A stretch of DNA of 64,000 bases from Pontibacter indicus (GTDB lineage Bacteria > Bacteroidota > Bacteroidia > Cytophagales > Hymenobacteraceae), in assembly GCF_900156345.1 (NCBI RefSeq), contig NZ_FTPP01000002.1:1178001-1242000 (forward strand), in the 5' to 3' direction. Positions 8,850-18,039 of this stretch are shown piece after piece. Each line of letters starts with the position of its first letter. Positions within the stretch are counted from its first letter, which is position 1. Under the pieces are notes generated by a model. The model made no database searches. It saw nothing but the letters and a program-made list of their open reading frames with translations, and had not been told where the DNA came from. The translations under genes and the position numbers were made by a program.

Positions 8850-10301
8850 CTACTCCTGAGCGCTTCCGTTTTTGATCAACTGCCGCATGTGCTCGATAGC
8901 ATAGGTCAAGGCATCCACTTTCTCGTTCACAAAAACATCCGGCGCGATACCATAGGGGTCAATCGGATTTTTTTCAAGATCTCTTGCTCGGTAGGACGAT
9001 GGAAACACAACCTCAAAACAGCCAACGTTCTTCGAGAGGCCATTGAATCCGTCTACGACGCCTGCGGTGTTCTGTCCATACACCACTACGCGGTCGCTTT
9101 GGTTAGCGCGAAATACAAAAGTCTCGCCGGAGCTCGCCGTTTCTTTGTCTGTCAGAATCGCAATTTTCTTCGGGCCAAGGTATAGCGTGTCCATTTTGTA
9201 GGTGAAATATGGCTCTGGATAATCGTAATAAGCAGTTCCTTTGTTCGCCATCAGGAGATCGTAGGTTTCCTTTTCCTTTTCGGTATACTCTTCAACTTTT
9301 TTACCGGTCTTGCCTGTTTTATAATCCATCAGTTGCTGAAGGTTATAATCACTTAGCCAAAAGCCGCCTGTAGGTATTTCTACAGGGCCGCTCAGCACGT
9401 AAGGCATCACTGGAAAGTAAGTGGCATCATTTCCACCGCTGTTTCCCCGCACGTCCACAACCATCAAATCAGCTTTCATGATATTGTCATGATGTGCTTT
9501 CAGCAGACTGTCAACATAAGACCGGTCGACGGAGTAGAAATCCGGGAGCCGGAGATAGGGGATGTCGTCGATATAGGCTATGTGAAACTGCTTGTATTTA
9601 GCTTCAATGTCGGTTTTAGGTTGCTTTTCTACTTCAGGCCATACCTTGGTCCAGTCGCCTAAACCATCCATCTCCAGCAGGGCTTTGCCTACCAGTTTGC
9701 CGGTAGTCTTTCTGATAGCATGGTCTCCCATCATGAAGTTGACTTTAAAGGAAGCGCCGGCAGTTGAGGTAAGCTCAAATTTAACGTCTTCGGACTGCCA
9801 GTTTTTGTTTGTGCTACTCAACACAATGCCGACATAGTCTCTTTCGCGGCCACTTTTTGCGGGGTTTGGAATGACAGCCACTGTGTAGCTGCCATTGTCC
9901 CAGATGCCAAGTACCTGGTTGAGGCTATAGTTCTGTTTCTTGTACGCTTTTTTGAATTGCTTCTCAGAGAGGGCAATTTTCTCTTTGTGGAAGACTTTCT
10001 GGCTGGGGTCTAAGATGTAGGTATGCCCGTCTCTGAAAAAATGCAGATACTGTTCGAGAATGGTTTTGCAGTCGCTTAGGTCAGTCACATGCTCCGCTTT
10101 GCTTCGAATGACGACCTTATGTGCGTTGTATAGCTCTCTGTTCTTGTCTGTCACTTTGTAAATAAACAGGGAGTAGTCTTTTTCATAAGCGTCTACGGTT
10201 GCGTCAAAGGCTTCCTCGCAATTGCAATCCTGCGCTTGTAAGGAAAGCGTTGTAGAGGCAAATAAGAAAAAGGTAAGCAGGGCGGGTAAGATTGCTTTCA
10301 T
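8850..10301 (-). CDS. secreted S41 family (C-terminal processing) peptidase-like protein
   Basis: The 483-residue product has a signal peptide (about 1-23, ending LQAQ). After an N-terminal helical part with EEAFD and FFRDGHTYI comes the tail-specific protease core. LMVVDVRGNSGGND (near 275) gives the oxyanion strand, and KKIAILTDKETASSGETF (near 380-397) holds the presumed nucleophile Ser of the SSGE motif. The C-terminal part (YGIAPDVFV) matches the end of S41 domains. No PDZ domain is evident. It probably degrades or processes proteins in the periplasm. It is a monocistronic gene, convergent with atpC; the next gene upstream is on the same strand. Confidence 0.85.
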   Translation of the reverse strand: MKAILPALLTFFLFASTTLSLQAQDCNCEEAFDATVDAYEKDYSLFIYKVTDKNRELYNAHKVVIRSKAEHVTDLSDCKTILEQYLHFFRDGHTYILDPSQKVFHKEKIALSEKQFKKAYKKQNYSLNQVLGIWDNGSYTVAVIPNPAKSGRERDYVGIVLSSTNKNWQSEDVKFELTSTAGASFKVNFMMGDHAIRKTTGKLVGKALLEMDGLGDWTKVWPEVEKQPKTDIEAKYKQFHIAYIDDIPYLRLPDFYSVDRSYVDSLLKAHHDNIMKADLMVVDVRGNSGGNDATYFPVMPYVLSGPVEIPTGGFWLSDYNLQQLMDYKTGKTGKKVEEYTEKEKETYDLLMANKGTAYYDYPEPYFTYKMDTLYLGPKKIAILTDKETASSGETFVFRANQSDRVVVYGQNTAGVVDGFNGLSKNVGCFEVVFPSSYRARDLEKNPIDPYGIAPDVFVNEKVDALTYAIEHMRQLIKNGSAQE

Positions 10302-10399
10302 GGAAGGGGTTGAATATAATGGGCTGATGTTAACTTATTAAAGCCAGCTTTGAAAAGAGCGGCATGTAATTGCTGGAATTAGGAGCGAAGGTATAGCGC

Positions 10400-12025
10400 T
10401 TATAAACCTTGCTTTCGCTTGGCTGCAGGTATAGCCGAGCTCTGCGGTACGGCCTGCACCCTGGTAAAATCCAGGTCGTGAAAGTCGTAGCTGAAGTCGG
10501 TGAGCGGGGAGACGGCCTTCATGCTGATGCCTGAGAGTTTGCCCTCCTGGTCGGGTACAAAGACTACAAAAGCATCGGCTTCAAAAGTGCGGTCGGTCCA
10601 CTTCACCACAAAGGTGTTGTCTTTGTAGTAGAGCATTTCGCCCTGCAGTCTGGGCGACCGGAGCGACTTGAAGTAGAGTTTGTTCTTTTGACGGTAAATC
10701 TCCACGTGGCCAAACCACTTGTCTTCGAACGTGCCTACATAGTTATCAAAAGCAACTTTCGATTTCTTTTCTTTCAGCACTTTGTTCACATCTGCCCATA
10801 TCATGTCGGTATAAGCAGTGGCTTCGGCTATGTATTCATCCTCTTCTTTTTTCAGCTCCGCTACCCAGTCGTGTGCTTCCATGCCGAGATAGGCCTGCTT
10901 GATGGTGTTGGTGATGGAGCGGAAGGCCTGGCCGTTTTGCTGATTGGTGAGCACGATGATGCCCAGGTTCAGTTCGGGCAGCATGGTTACCTGGCTCACC
11001 ATACCTGGCAAACCGCCTGTGTGGCTCACTTCCTTGTGGCCCTTCACATCGCTCAGGAACCAGCCGAGGCCATAAGAACGGAAATGCGTGTTGAAAGGGC
11101 TCTTGCCATGGTAAGGTATAATGGTTTGCGGGGTCCACTGCTCCCGAATGACTTTCTGCGTGAGCAACCCCTGTTTCAGGTCATCACCATACCTACCCTC
11201 GTTCATAAGCATCAGCAGCCACTTGCTTAGGTCGTGCACGCTGGTGTAAATACCGCCGGCCGCTGCGCCGAAAGGCAGGTTGTAGCGGTCGATCACTTTC
11301 AAGTTTCCTTCTACCACGGCATGGGCCTCGATGGTGTTGGACGGGTCTCGGAGCCTTTCGTAGCTGGCGGCGCTACGCGTCATGCCCAAGGGCTGCAAAA
11401 TGCGCTTTTCGGTGAAATCCGACCAGCTGGTGCCTGTCACGCGGGCCACTACCTCGCCAGCCACGATGTAGAGCAGGTTATCGTAGTCGTACTTCAACCT
11501 GAAATCGGAGACTGGCTTGAGGTATTGTATGTTGCGGATCAGGTCGTTTGCCGTGAAGTCGTTTCCATCGGGGAAGAGCATCAGGTCGCCGGCACCCAGG
11601 CCGAGGCCGCTGCGATGGGTGAGCAGGTCGCGGATCGTGAATTCTGCTGTCACGTAGTCGTTGTAGAGGCGGAACTCAGGTATGTACTTCACCACCTTGT
11701 CGTCCCACTTGATCTTGCCTTCTTCTACCAGCAAGCCCAGCGATGCCGCCGTAAAAGCTTTGGTATTGGAGGCCACGCCAAACAAGGTATGCTCGTTCGT
11801 TTTCTCACCAGTGCTGAGCGAGTTGACGCCATAGCCTTTCATGTGCACCACTTTCCCGTCCTTCACCACAGCCACCGCTATACCTGGCACCTGAAAAGTA
11901 GCCATCGTCCGCTCCACGAGTTTGTCTATTTCAGGGGAGGTAATGGTCTGTGCCTGAGCGAACGGAAAGTTGCTCAGCAGGAAAAGGACAGCTAAGAGGA
12001 GACGGGAGGGGTTACAAAATTTCAT
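10400..12025 (-). CDS. secreted serine hydrolase of the beta-lactamase/class C family with DUF3471-like C-terminus
   Basis: The 541-residue product has a signal peptide (about 1-25, ending FAQAQ) and the fold of penicillin-binding-protein-like esterases and peptidases. The active-site set is complete: Ser86-x-x-Lys89 (SNTK), Tyr181-x-Asn (YDN) and His335-Thr-Gly (HTGG). About 130 residues at the C-terminus (FEDKWFGHVEIYRQKNKLYFKS) look like the beta-barrel DUF3471 domain that often follows. Substrate is unknown: D-amino-acid peptides, muropeptides or esters are possible, and true beta-lactamase activity is less likely. A small repeat-containing secreted protein gene lies directly upstream on the same strand (16-base gap), so the two may be co-transcribed. 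Confidence 0.88.
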   Translation of the reverse strand: MKFCNPSRLLLAVLFLLSNFPFAQAQTITSPEIDKLVERTMATFQVPGIAVAVVKDGKVVHMKGYGVNSLSTGEKTNEHTLFGVASNTKAFTAASLGLLVEEGKIKWDDKVVKYIPEFRLYNDYVTAEFTIRDLLTHRSGLGLGAGDLMLFPDGNDFTANDLIRNIQYLKPVSDFRLKYDYDNLLYIVAGEVVARVTGTSWSDFTEKRILQPLGMTRSAASYERLRDPSNTIEAHAVVEGNLKVIDRYNLPFGAAAGGIYTSVHDLSKWLLMLMNEGRYGDDLKQGLLTQKVIREQWTPQTIIPYHGKSPFNTHFRSYGLGWFLSDVKGHKEVSHTGGLPGMVSQVTMLPELNLGIIVLTNQQNGQAFRSITNTIKQAYLGMEAHDWVAELKKEEDEYIAEATAYTDMIWADVNKVLKEKKSKVAFDNYVGTFEDKWFGHVEIYRQKNKLYFKSLRSPRLQGEMLYYKDNTFVVKWTDRTFEADAFVVFVPDQEGKLSGISMKAVSPLTDFSYDFHDLDFTRVQAVPQSSAIPAAKRKQGL

Positions 12026-12041
12026 AGGCCTGGAAGTAGGG

Positions 12042-12386
12042 CTAAGGTTTGATAACTGGCATTGGGAAAGCGACCGTAGAATCGGGTTTTACAGCTAAAA
12101 TTGGAAATCGTACGGTTGAATCAGGCTTCATGACTGGCATAAGCCCATGGGGTTTTTTGGCGCTGGCCGTGTCTGGTTTTTTGGCTGTGGATTTGGGAAA
12201 CAGGCTATACCTGCTGCCAGGCTTTTCCAGTTGATTTGGTATACCTGAAGGAATGTCTTTCTCCGTGTGACCCAGGTCGAGCTTTCTGTAAGATGGCTTT
12301 AAGCGAAGCTTCGGTCGGTCGAGGTCTTGTGCCTGTGCCGCAAGGGAAATGAGCACGAGTCCAGCAATGGCAGAAAATGTTTTCAT
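12042..12386 (-). CDS. small secreted protein with KPDSTV repeats, unknown function
   Basis: From the ATG at 12384-12386 the product has 114 residues with a signal peptide (MKTFSAIAGLVLISLAAQAQ). The mature part is basic and Pro-rich, and its end consists of a tandem repeat: MKPDSTVRFPILA followed by VKPDSTVAFPMPV. No family is recognised. An open frame of 14 codons further upstream does not look like a signal peptide, so the later ATG is preferred. It precedes the serine hydrolase by 16 bases and may be exported with it or act on the same substrate; that is inference from position only. Confidence 0.65.
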   Translation of the reverse strand: MKTFSAIAGLVLISLAAQAQDLDRPKLRLKPSYRKLDLGHTEKDIPSGIPNQLEKPGSRYSLFPKSTAKKPDTASAKKPHGLMPVMKPDSTVRFPILAVKPDSTVAFPMPVIKP

Positions 12387-12590
12387 GGGTTGAGGTTTTT
12401 CGGTACTTTGTTGATGCCAGCAAATCAAAACGCTTGGGTAAAAGCTTTCTTGATCGATACTATTTCAACTAGTAAAGCTTCTGCGTCAGGTATAGCGCTG
12501 GCAGGCTAAGCTTCACTAAATATAGCAAAACCTACATTCAATGTATAATACAACCTACACTTTTTAGAAGATAATGTAGAACCGGAGTAG

Positions 12591-13658
12591 TTACAGCACC
12601 TCTAGGTCCACATCCCCGCCTACCGGAAAACCAACGCAGGTGAGCGTCATCCCTTTTTCGATGTCGCGCTCGGTCAGCACCTCGTTGTACGACATCCATA
12701 CCTTGCCTTGCAGCACCCGGGCCAGGCAGCTACCACACTTGCCTGTTTCGCAGCTGTAAGGTATAGCGATGCCTGCCTGACGGGCACTCTGCAAGATGTT
12801 GTTGGGGTAACGCGAAACGATCTGGTGCGCCTCACCGCCGATATGCAGGGTCACCTTGCGGGCGGATGTGTCGGGTGGGATGAGCTTGGCAGGCTTGCGG
12901 ATGTCGGTATTGAAGATCTCCTTGCGGATGTTGGGCTCCGGTATGCCATACTGCCGCAGCGCAAACGACATCAGGCGCATGTAGTTATCAGGGCCACAGA
13001 TGTAGAAAAGCAGCTCGTCGTGCGGCACTTTAGCAAGTGTACTGATAAAGCGCTGCAGCAGATCCTTGTGCAGGCGCGCCCGGCTCAGGTCCGGGGAGTT
13101 GCTGTAAAGAAATTCAGTGTGGAGCCTTTCTGGGAATTGGGTTGCCAGGTCCTGTAGCGGCTGTAGGAACATGGCTTTCTCAGGGTAGCTGTTGCTGTAA
13201 AAGAGCACCGCCGATAGCTCCGGACGGGCATGCAGCAGCGTTTTGAGCAGGGAGTAAATGGGCGTGATGCCACTGCCGGCCGCCAGAAAGAAGATCTGCT
13301 TATAGGCTGAGGACTGCTCCGGTAGCGTGAACAGGCCGGCCGCCCCGGTTGTGACCAGTTTGTCGCCGATGCGGGCATTGTCCACGAGCATGCGGGAAAA
13401 CAGGCCGTTCTCAATGCGCTTCACCCCAATGGTGAGCGGCTCCTGCAATGCAGGTGAGGAGGTGATGGAGTAGGAGCGGCGGACTTCGCCGTGCGCGCTA
13501 TGGTGCACCAGCGTCAGGTACTGGCCTGCTTTGTAGGGAAGCGGCTCACCATCCTCAGGCTCCAGCGAGAAGGTCTTCACGCCGGGTATTTCCTCTTGTA
13601 TGTGGCGAATGATCAGGCTACGGTAATGGCGGCTATTTTCAGATATAGGGTGTGTCAT
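12591..13658 (-). CDS. ferredoxin-NADP reductase with C-terminal 2Fe-2S domain (PaaE-like)
   Basis: The 355-residue electron-transfer protein has an FAD domain (about 10-110, with RSYSITSSP binding flavin), an NAD(P) domain (about 118-240, AAGSGITPIYS and CGPDNYM) and a plant-type 2Fe-2S ferredoxin domain (about 265-355). Its cluster ligands are Cys303, Cys308, Cys311 and Cys341 (CETGKCGSC ... LTC). This order is that of phenylacetyl-CoA epoxidase reductase PaaE and of Hmp/hydroxylase reductases. No paa genes lie near it, so a general role in feeding electrons to an oxygenase is the safer reading. It is divergent from the PLP-enzyme gene, and the 144 bases between them must hold both promoters. 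Confidence 0.85.
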   Translation of the reverse strand: MTHPISENSRHYRSLIIRHIQEEIPGVKTFSLEPEDGEPLPYKAGQYLTLVHHSAHGEVRRSYSITSSPALQEPLTIGVKRIENGLFSRMLVDNARIGDKLVTTGAAGLFTLPEQSSAYKQIFFLAAGSGITPIYSLLKTLLHARPELSAVLFYSNSYPEKAMFLQPLQDLATQFPERLHTEFLYSNSPDLSRARLHKDLLQRFISTLAKVPHDELLFYICGPDNYMRLMSFALRQYGIPEPNIRKEIFNTDIRKPAKLIPPDTSARKVTLHIGGEAHQIVSRYPNNILQSARQAGIAIPYSCETGKCGSCLARVLQGKVWMSYNEVLTERDIEKGMTLTCVGFPVGGDVDLEVL

Positions 13659-13802
13659 TTTTGTCTGCGAAGCTTATAGGCTATACGAGTCGGGCGGCCC
13701 CGGGTGAAACCAGGAGTGGTGCCTTGTCTCAAAAATAAGCAGGTTTGCCGGTCTATTTCCAAATCCTGCCTATATTTAACGATAAATACGCTATACCTGA
13801 CC

Positions 13803-14933
13803 ATGGCACAGATCCATCCCAAAACCACGCCCATTTACCAGACCTCGGTCTTCACCTTCGAAGACCTGAACGACCTGGAACTGTACTTCGACCAGCCCGA
13901 CCACAAGTACATGTATACGCGCTACGGCAACCCTAACTCCGACGAGCTGGCCGATGAGGTGAACGGTTTGGAAGGTGGTGCCGGTGCTGTGGCCACTTCG
14001 TCGGGTATGTCGGCCATCCTGACGGCGGTGCTCACCTATTGCCAGTCAGGCGACCATGTGCTCTGTGCCGAAGAGATCTATGGTGGCTCAGCGGCCCTGC
14101 TCTCGCAGGAGCTGACCCGCATGGGAATAGCGGTGAGCTATGTACCATGTGCCGAGCTCTATACCTTGGACGGGCACGTAAAGGAGAACACCCGGCTGCT
14201 GCTGGCTGAGACGATGAGCAATCCGCTGCTGCAGGTAGTGGACCTCCACCGGCTCTCCACCGAAACCAAACGCACAGGTATAAAGCTGCTCATCGACAAT
14301 ACTTTTGCCTCACCCGTCATCACCAAACCGCTCCACCTCGGTGCCGACATGGTGATCCACAGCGTGACCAAGTACCTGTCCGGGCACAGCGACGTGACGG
14401 CGGGTGCGGTAGTGACAGCCAAGTCAGAAGACATAGAGCGCAGCAAGCAGATCATGCGGGTGTATGGCCTCAACCTGAGCCCTTTCGAGAGCTGGCTGGC
14501 AGCCCGTGGCCTCAAGACGCTGAACGTGCGTATGAAGCAGCACTGCTTTAATGCAATGGCCGTAGCCGAGTTTTTGTGCAACCATCCGAAGGTGAAACAG
14601 GTATGGTATCCCGGTCTGGCGCAGCACCCACAACACAAACTAGCCAAGGCACAGGGCTCGGGTATGTTCGGGGGCATGCTTTCTTTCCGGATCGAAGACG
14701 ACCTGGACACAGTCAACACCTTTATGCGGTCGCTGAAGCACATTCCGTTCGCCCCATCGCTGGCAGGTGTGAGCAGCTCCATTTCGCATCCGCTTCGCAC
14801 CTCGCACCGCAGCCTGAGCCCGGAGCAACAGCAGAAACTAGGCATCACCTTGGGAGTAATCCGGCTTTCGGTAGGTATAGAAGAAACCGTAGACCTGTTG
14901 GCGGACCTGGCGCAAGCGCTGGATAAGATTTAG
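13803..14933 (+). CDS. Cys/Met metabolism PLP-dependent enzyme (cystathionine gamma-synthase/lyase family)
   Basis: The product from the ATG at 13803 has 376 residues of the trans-sulfuration fold-type I family. The PLP lysine is Lys190 in SVTKYLSGHSDVTAG. Other family marks are the N-terminal YTRYGNPN motif, the EGGAGAVATSSGMSAI stretch that holds the cofactor phosphate, and the C-terminal R-L-S-V-G-I-E motif. Members act as cystathionine gamma-synthase, cystathionine gamma-lyase or methionine gamma-lyase, and the sequence alone does not settle which. The open frame begins 33 codons earlier, but that part (KPGVVPCLKNKQVC...) lacks family character. The gene is alone between divergent and unrelated neighbours. 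Confidence 0.88.
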   Translation: MAQIHPKTTPIYQTSVFTFEDLNDLELYFDQPDHKYMYTRYGNPNSDELADEVNGLEGGAGAVATSSGMSAILTAVLTYCQSGDHVLCAEEIYGGSAALLSQELTRMGIAVSYVPCAELYTLDGHVKENTRLLLAETMSNPLLQVVDLHRLSTETKRTGIKLLIDNTFASPVITKPLHLGADMVIHSVTKYLSGHSDVTAGAVVTAKSEDIERSKQIMRVYGLNLSPFESWLAARGLKTLNVRMKQHCFNAMAVAEFLCNHPKVKQVWYPGLAQHPQHKLAKAQGSGMFGGMLSFRIEDDLDTVNTFMRSLKHIPFAPSLAGVSSSISHPLRTSHRSLSPEQQQKLGITLGVIRLSVGIEETVDLLADLAQALDKI

Positions 14934-14934
14934 T

Positions 14935-14963
14935 AAGTTAGTGAATGAGTGAGTGAGAAAAGG
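14935..14963. repeat. single arm of a GTGAATGAG word repeat
   Basis: GTTAGTGAATGAGTGAGTGAG follows the stop codon of the PLP enzyme gene. It is the same word set as the large palindromes at 40142 and 44208, but no complementary arm is seen here. An AGGTATAG word (reverse strand) follows at 14969-14978. Confidence 0.5.
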
Positions 14964-15126
14964 AGGAGGCTATACCTGTGTCAGTAAGTGTTCTCTTTTT
15001 CTGAAGCCTTATGGTGCGATCAAGTCTTTCGTCGTTTGTCTAAAAGTCCTTTGTCAAACAGATAAGTCGTGCTACTTGATACGTGCGTCGTGATACGTAT
15101 TATATTACCTGCAAACTGCCATACCT

Positions 15127-15933
15127 ATGCTGGATTTTCCGAATGCAAAGATAAACCTGGGACTGCTCGTGACAGAGAAGCGCCCGGACGGATTTCATAA
15201 CCTGGAGTCGTGCTTTTATCCGGTGCGGTGGTGTGATGCGCTGGAGATCGTGCCGGCTGATGAAGAAGCCTTTACCATGAGCGGACTGCCCGTGCCCGGC
15301 AACCCGGATACGAACCTGTGCCTGAAGGCCTATCGTCTGCTGCAGCGGGACTTCCAGTTGCCGCCCGTGCACATGCACCTGCACAAGGTCATTCCGATGG
15401 GAGCGGGGCTGGGAGGCGGTTCGGCAGACGCGGCTTTTGCCCTGAAGCAACTCAGCAGCCTGTTCGAACTCAACTTAAACGAAGAGCAGCTCGAAAACTA
15501 CGCCCGCCAGCTCGGCAGCGATTGCGCTTTCTTTATCCGCAACAAACCGGTGATCGCAGTGGAAAAAGGGGATGTGTTCAAACCGGTGGAGCTGGACCTG
15601 AGTGGCCATACCTGCGTGGTCGTATACCCGGGCATCCACATCACCACGGCCGAAGCCTATGGCAACATCATACCTAAAAAGCCCAGCTGCGGCATTGAGA
15701 TGTACCTGAAGCAGGATGTGAAGGTATGGAAGGAAGTGCTCCACAATGATTTTGAGGAGGCGCTTTTTCCGCGCTATCCGGAGCTGGCCGATATAAAGGA
15801 CCAGCTCTACAGTGCAGGCGCCGATTATGCTTCCATGACCGGATCAGGCTCGGCTATTTATGGCTTGTTTAAAGAAGAACCCGCAGACTTAGTTTTCCCC
15901 GGCCACTACCTTCTCTGGCGAGGCCTGCTTTAA
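15127..15933 (+). CDS. ispE: 4-(cytidine 5'-diphospho)-2-C-methyl-D-erythritol kinase
   Basis: This is the fourth step of the non-mevalonate (MEP) pathway for isoprenoid precursors: ATP-dependent phosphorylation of CDP-methylerythritol in the cytosol. The 268-residue GHMP kinase has the N-terminal substrate motif FPNAKINLGL with the catalytic-site Lys, the glycine-rich ATP loop PMGAGLGGGSADAA (about 91-104) and the C-terminal MTGSGSAIYGLF motif. The stop codon lies 45 bases inside the 3' end of the convergent EamA gene. The last 15 codons are therefore read on both strands; this tail (VFPGHYLLWRGLL) is not conserved-looking, so the stop may have been lost and replaced. Confidence 0.95.
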   Translation: MLDFPNAKINLGLLVTEKRPDGFHNLESCFYPVRWCDALEIVPADEEAFTMSGLPVPGNPDTNLCLKAYRLLQRDFQLPPVHMHLHKVIPMGAGLGGGSADAAFALKQLSSLFELNLNEEQLENYARQLGSDCAFFIRNKPVIAVEKGDVFKPVELDLSGHTCVVVYPGIHITTAEAYGNIIPKKPSCGIEMYLKQDVKVWKEVLHNDFEEALFPRYPELADIKDQLYSAGADYASMTGSGSAIYGLFKEEPADLVFPGHYLLWRGLL

Positions 15934-16830
15934 TTTCTGGCGGCGCTCGCTGTAGGTGTCGAGCACGGGGTGGATGAACACGCTAACCAGGATGATGGTG
16001 GCCCCAATGTAGAAGTTGGAGGTCATCTGCTCGTTCTCATTGAAGATCAGCCAGGCCAGCAGAATGCCGTAAATCGGCTCCATGTTCACGGTCAGGTTCA
16101 TGGTATAGGCCGATATTTTCTGCATCAGCCTGACAGATGCCGTGTAGGCGTACACCGTACACACCAATGACAGCACCAGCAGGTATACCCAGTCCATGCC
16201 GTTCATGGCAAAGCTCAGCGAACCCGTCTCTGTAAACATACCGGCATAAAGCGGGAAGAACAAGGCCGTACCGATACAGGCCCCCGCCATTTCGTAGGCG
16301 GTGATGGTAGTGGAAGGATGCTTCTTAGCCAGGCGGGCGTTGATGATTGTAAAAACGGCGCCCAAAAGCGCGGCCCCGACCGCCATACCGATGCCCAGCA
16401 TGTTGTCAAACTCCGTCTCAGCCCGGAAAATAATGTAGAGGCCTACCAGGATAAGCACACCCAGCAGAATTTCGTGGAATCTTAGTTTTTTGCTGGTGAA
16501 AGCGGGCTCCAGCAGAGCCGTCCACAGACTACAGGTGGCCATACCTACCAGGCAGAGCGAAACCGAAGAAATTCGGGCCGAGGCAAAGAATAGAATCCAA
16601 TGCGCCGAGATCATCAGCCCGACTCCCATCATGATGAACATGTTGTTACGGCCCAGCCAGAACGGCGTCTTGCGCCGGTAAATAATGACGCCTATTGCGA
16701 GCGCTGCGATGAGCGTGCGGAGGAACACCAGCTCTACCGCCGGAATCGTGATCAGTTTGCCCAATATGGCAGTGAAGCCCCATAACAACACAATGAAATG
16801 GAGCTCGATAAAATCCTTCAGACGCGGCAT
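15889..16830 (-). CDS. EamA/DMT family transporter
   Basis: The 313-residue inner-membrane protein has about ten hydrophobic helices in two EamA repeats (about 10-140 and 155-290), the drug/metabolite transporter fold. Opening residues FIELHFIVLLWGFTAILGKL are typical. Substrate cannot be told; members export amino acids, sugars or drugs. Its ATG overlaps the stop codon of the upstream permease gene as TAATG (around 16830), so translation is probably coupled. Its 3' end overlaps ispE on the other strand by 45 bases. Confidence 0.88.
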   Translation of the reverse strand: MPRLKDFIELHFIVLLWGFTAILGKLITIPAVELVFLRTLIAALAIGVIIYRRKTPFWLGRNNMFIMMGVGLMISAHWILFFASARISSVSLCLVGMATCSLWTALLEPAFTSKKLRFHEILLGVLILVGLYIIFRAETEFDNMLGIGMAVGAALLGAVFTIINARLAKKHPSTTITAYEMAGACIGTALFFPLYAGMFTETGSLSFAMNGMDWVYLLVLSLVCTVYAYTASVRLMQKISAYTMNLTVNMEPIYGILLAWLIFNENEQMTSNFYIGATIILVSVFIHPVLDTYSERRQKLKQASPEKVVAGEN

Positions 16831-17906
16831 TAGCGGGGAATATAGCGGTAAAGCAGGAAGCCTATACCTGTGAAAATAATACTCGGCACCCAGGCCGCAA
16901 TCATGGGGTTGAGGTCACCAACCTGGGCGAGACTGCGGCTCGTGATCACGAAAATGATGAAAACGAAGGCCAGGAAGAAGCCCAACGCGATCTGCATCCC
17001 CACGCCGCCACGCGCCTTGCGGGCACTCACGATCACCCCGATCACTGTTAGGATAATAATAGCGAAAGGATAGCTGTAGCGTTCGTATTTCTCGATCAGG
17101 TAAGTTTCAATGTCGTCGGCGCCACGGCTTATTTTTTCGTCGATATAGCGGTTGAGCTCCGGCAGTGTCATAGTCGTTTCGAGTTTGTAGGTGCTCTCGA
17201 AGTCTTTGGGCAGCATGTTGAGCGTGGTGTCCAGCGCACCGCCATGGTAGATGCTTTCGTTCTCGCCGTCGAAGGTGCGCAGGGTATAGCGGTCCACTTT
17301 CCACTTCTCTGTATCGGGGTTCCACTGCACGCTGCTAGCCGACAGTTTCTTGCTCAGGTTGGTGCCTTTTATCTCCTCTATGGCAAAGTTATACCCCACG
17401 TGCGCCGTGTTGTTGTAACTCTCCATGTACACGTAGGTATCCGGTGCTATTTTAAGGTGAATGTTGCGGCTGTCGTAGGTAAAGGGGCTCTTCACATACT
17501 TCACCTGAAAGGCCACACTTTCTTTGTTCGAGTTCGGGATCACCCAGCCGATGAGGCCAAAAATCAAAGCCCCGATAAGGGTGGCCCCGATCAGGTAAGG
17601 CACCAGGAAGCGCTTGAAGCTCACACCCCCGCTCAAAATAGCCACGATCTCGGTATGGGAGGCCATCTTGGAAGTCACAAACACCGTGGCGATGAACACC
17701 GTAATCGGGCTCAGCATGTTTGCATAGAACGGGATCAGGTGGATGTAGTAGTCGAAGATGATCTCGGAGATGGGCACGCTGTGCTTGATGAAGTCGTCAT
17801 TCTTCTCGGTGAAATCAATCACCAGGATCACCGCGACCATGATCAGCACCGTGAACACATACGTGGTCAGGAACTTCTTCAGGATGTATTTGTCAATTAG
17901 CTTCAA
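16830..17906 (-). CDS. LptF/LptG family permease (lipopolysaccharide export)
   Basis: The 358-residue member of the YjgP/YjgQ family is an inner-membrane component of the Lpt bridge that pulls LPS out of the membrane with LptB. Three helices at the N-terminus (about 12-32, 55-75, 98-120), a periplasmic beta-jellyroll part (about 130-260) and three helices at the C-terminus fit the family. The start MKLIDKYILKKFLTTYVFT is characteristic. LptF and LptG cannot be separated by eye, so no symbol is given. The downstream EamA gene is coupled by a TAATG overlap; tgt lies upstream on the same strand beyond a palindromic spacer. In Bacteroidota tgt and this permease are usual neighbours. Confidence 0.9.
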   Translation of the reverse strand: MKLIDKYILKKFLTTYVFTVLIMVAVILVIDFTEKNDDFIKHSVPISEIIFDYYIHLIPFYANMLSPITVFIATVFVTSKMASHTEIVAILSGGVSFKRFLVPYLIGATLIGALIFGLIGWVIPNSNKESVAFQVKYVKSPFTYDSRNIHLKIAPDTYVYMESYNNTAHVGYNFAIEEIKGTNLSKKLSASSVQWNPDTEKWKVDRYTLRTFDGENESIYHGGALDTTLNMLPKDFESTYKLETTMTLPELNRYIDEKISRGADDIETYLIEKYERYSYPFAIIILTVIGVIVSARKARGGVGMQIALGFFLAFVFIIFVITSRSLAQVGDLNPMIAAWVPSIIFTGIGFLLYRYIPR

Positions 17907-17914
17907 GCTTCTTT

Positions 17915-18030
17915 AGTTTAGGAATCTAGGAGTTTGGGAGTTTAGGAAACAGAAAGAGTTTAGGAAACAGAAAGATAGTGGAGTTTAAAATATTGCAAAA
18001 CATTTAACTCTCTAAACCTTAAACTCTTTA
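17915..18030. repeat. intergenic word-palindrome (GAGTTTAGGA type)
   Basis: The left arm repeats variants of AGGAGTTTGGGAGTTTAGGA and AAGAGTTTAGGAAACAGA (17920-17975). The right arm (about 18004-18041, running into the tgt stop codon) holds the complement TAACTCTCTAAACCTTAAAC. It separates tgt from the downstream lptF/G-type gene on the minus strand. Confidence 0.65.
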
Positions 18031-18039
18031 ACTCTCAAA

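Noticed and set aside
11234..11995. 253-codon frame antisense to the serine hydrolase
   Set aside because: Shadow frame in GC-rich coding DNA; the sense frame has a signal peptide and complete catalytic motifs.
10400..12025. antibiotic-resistance beta-lactamase (AmpC)
   Set aside because: The SNTK/YDN/HTG motifs fit the wide serine-hydrolase family, but the C-terminal DUF3471-like domain and length point to a peptidase or esterase.
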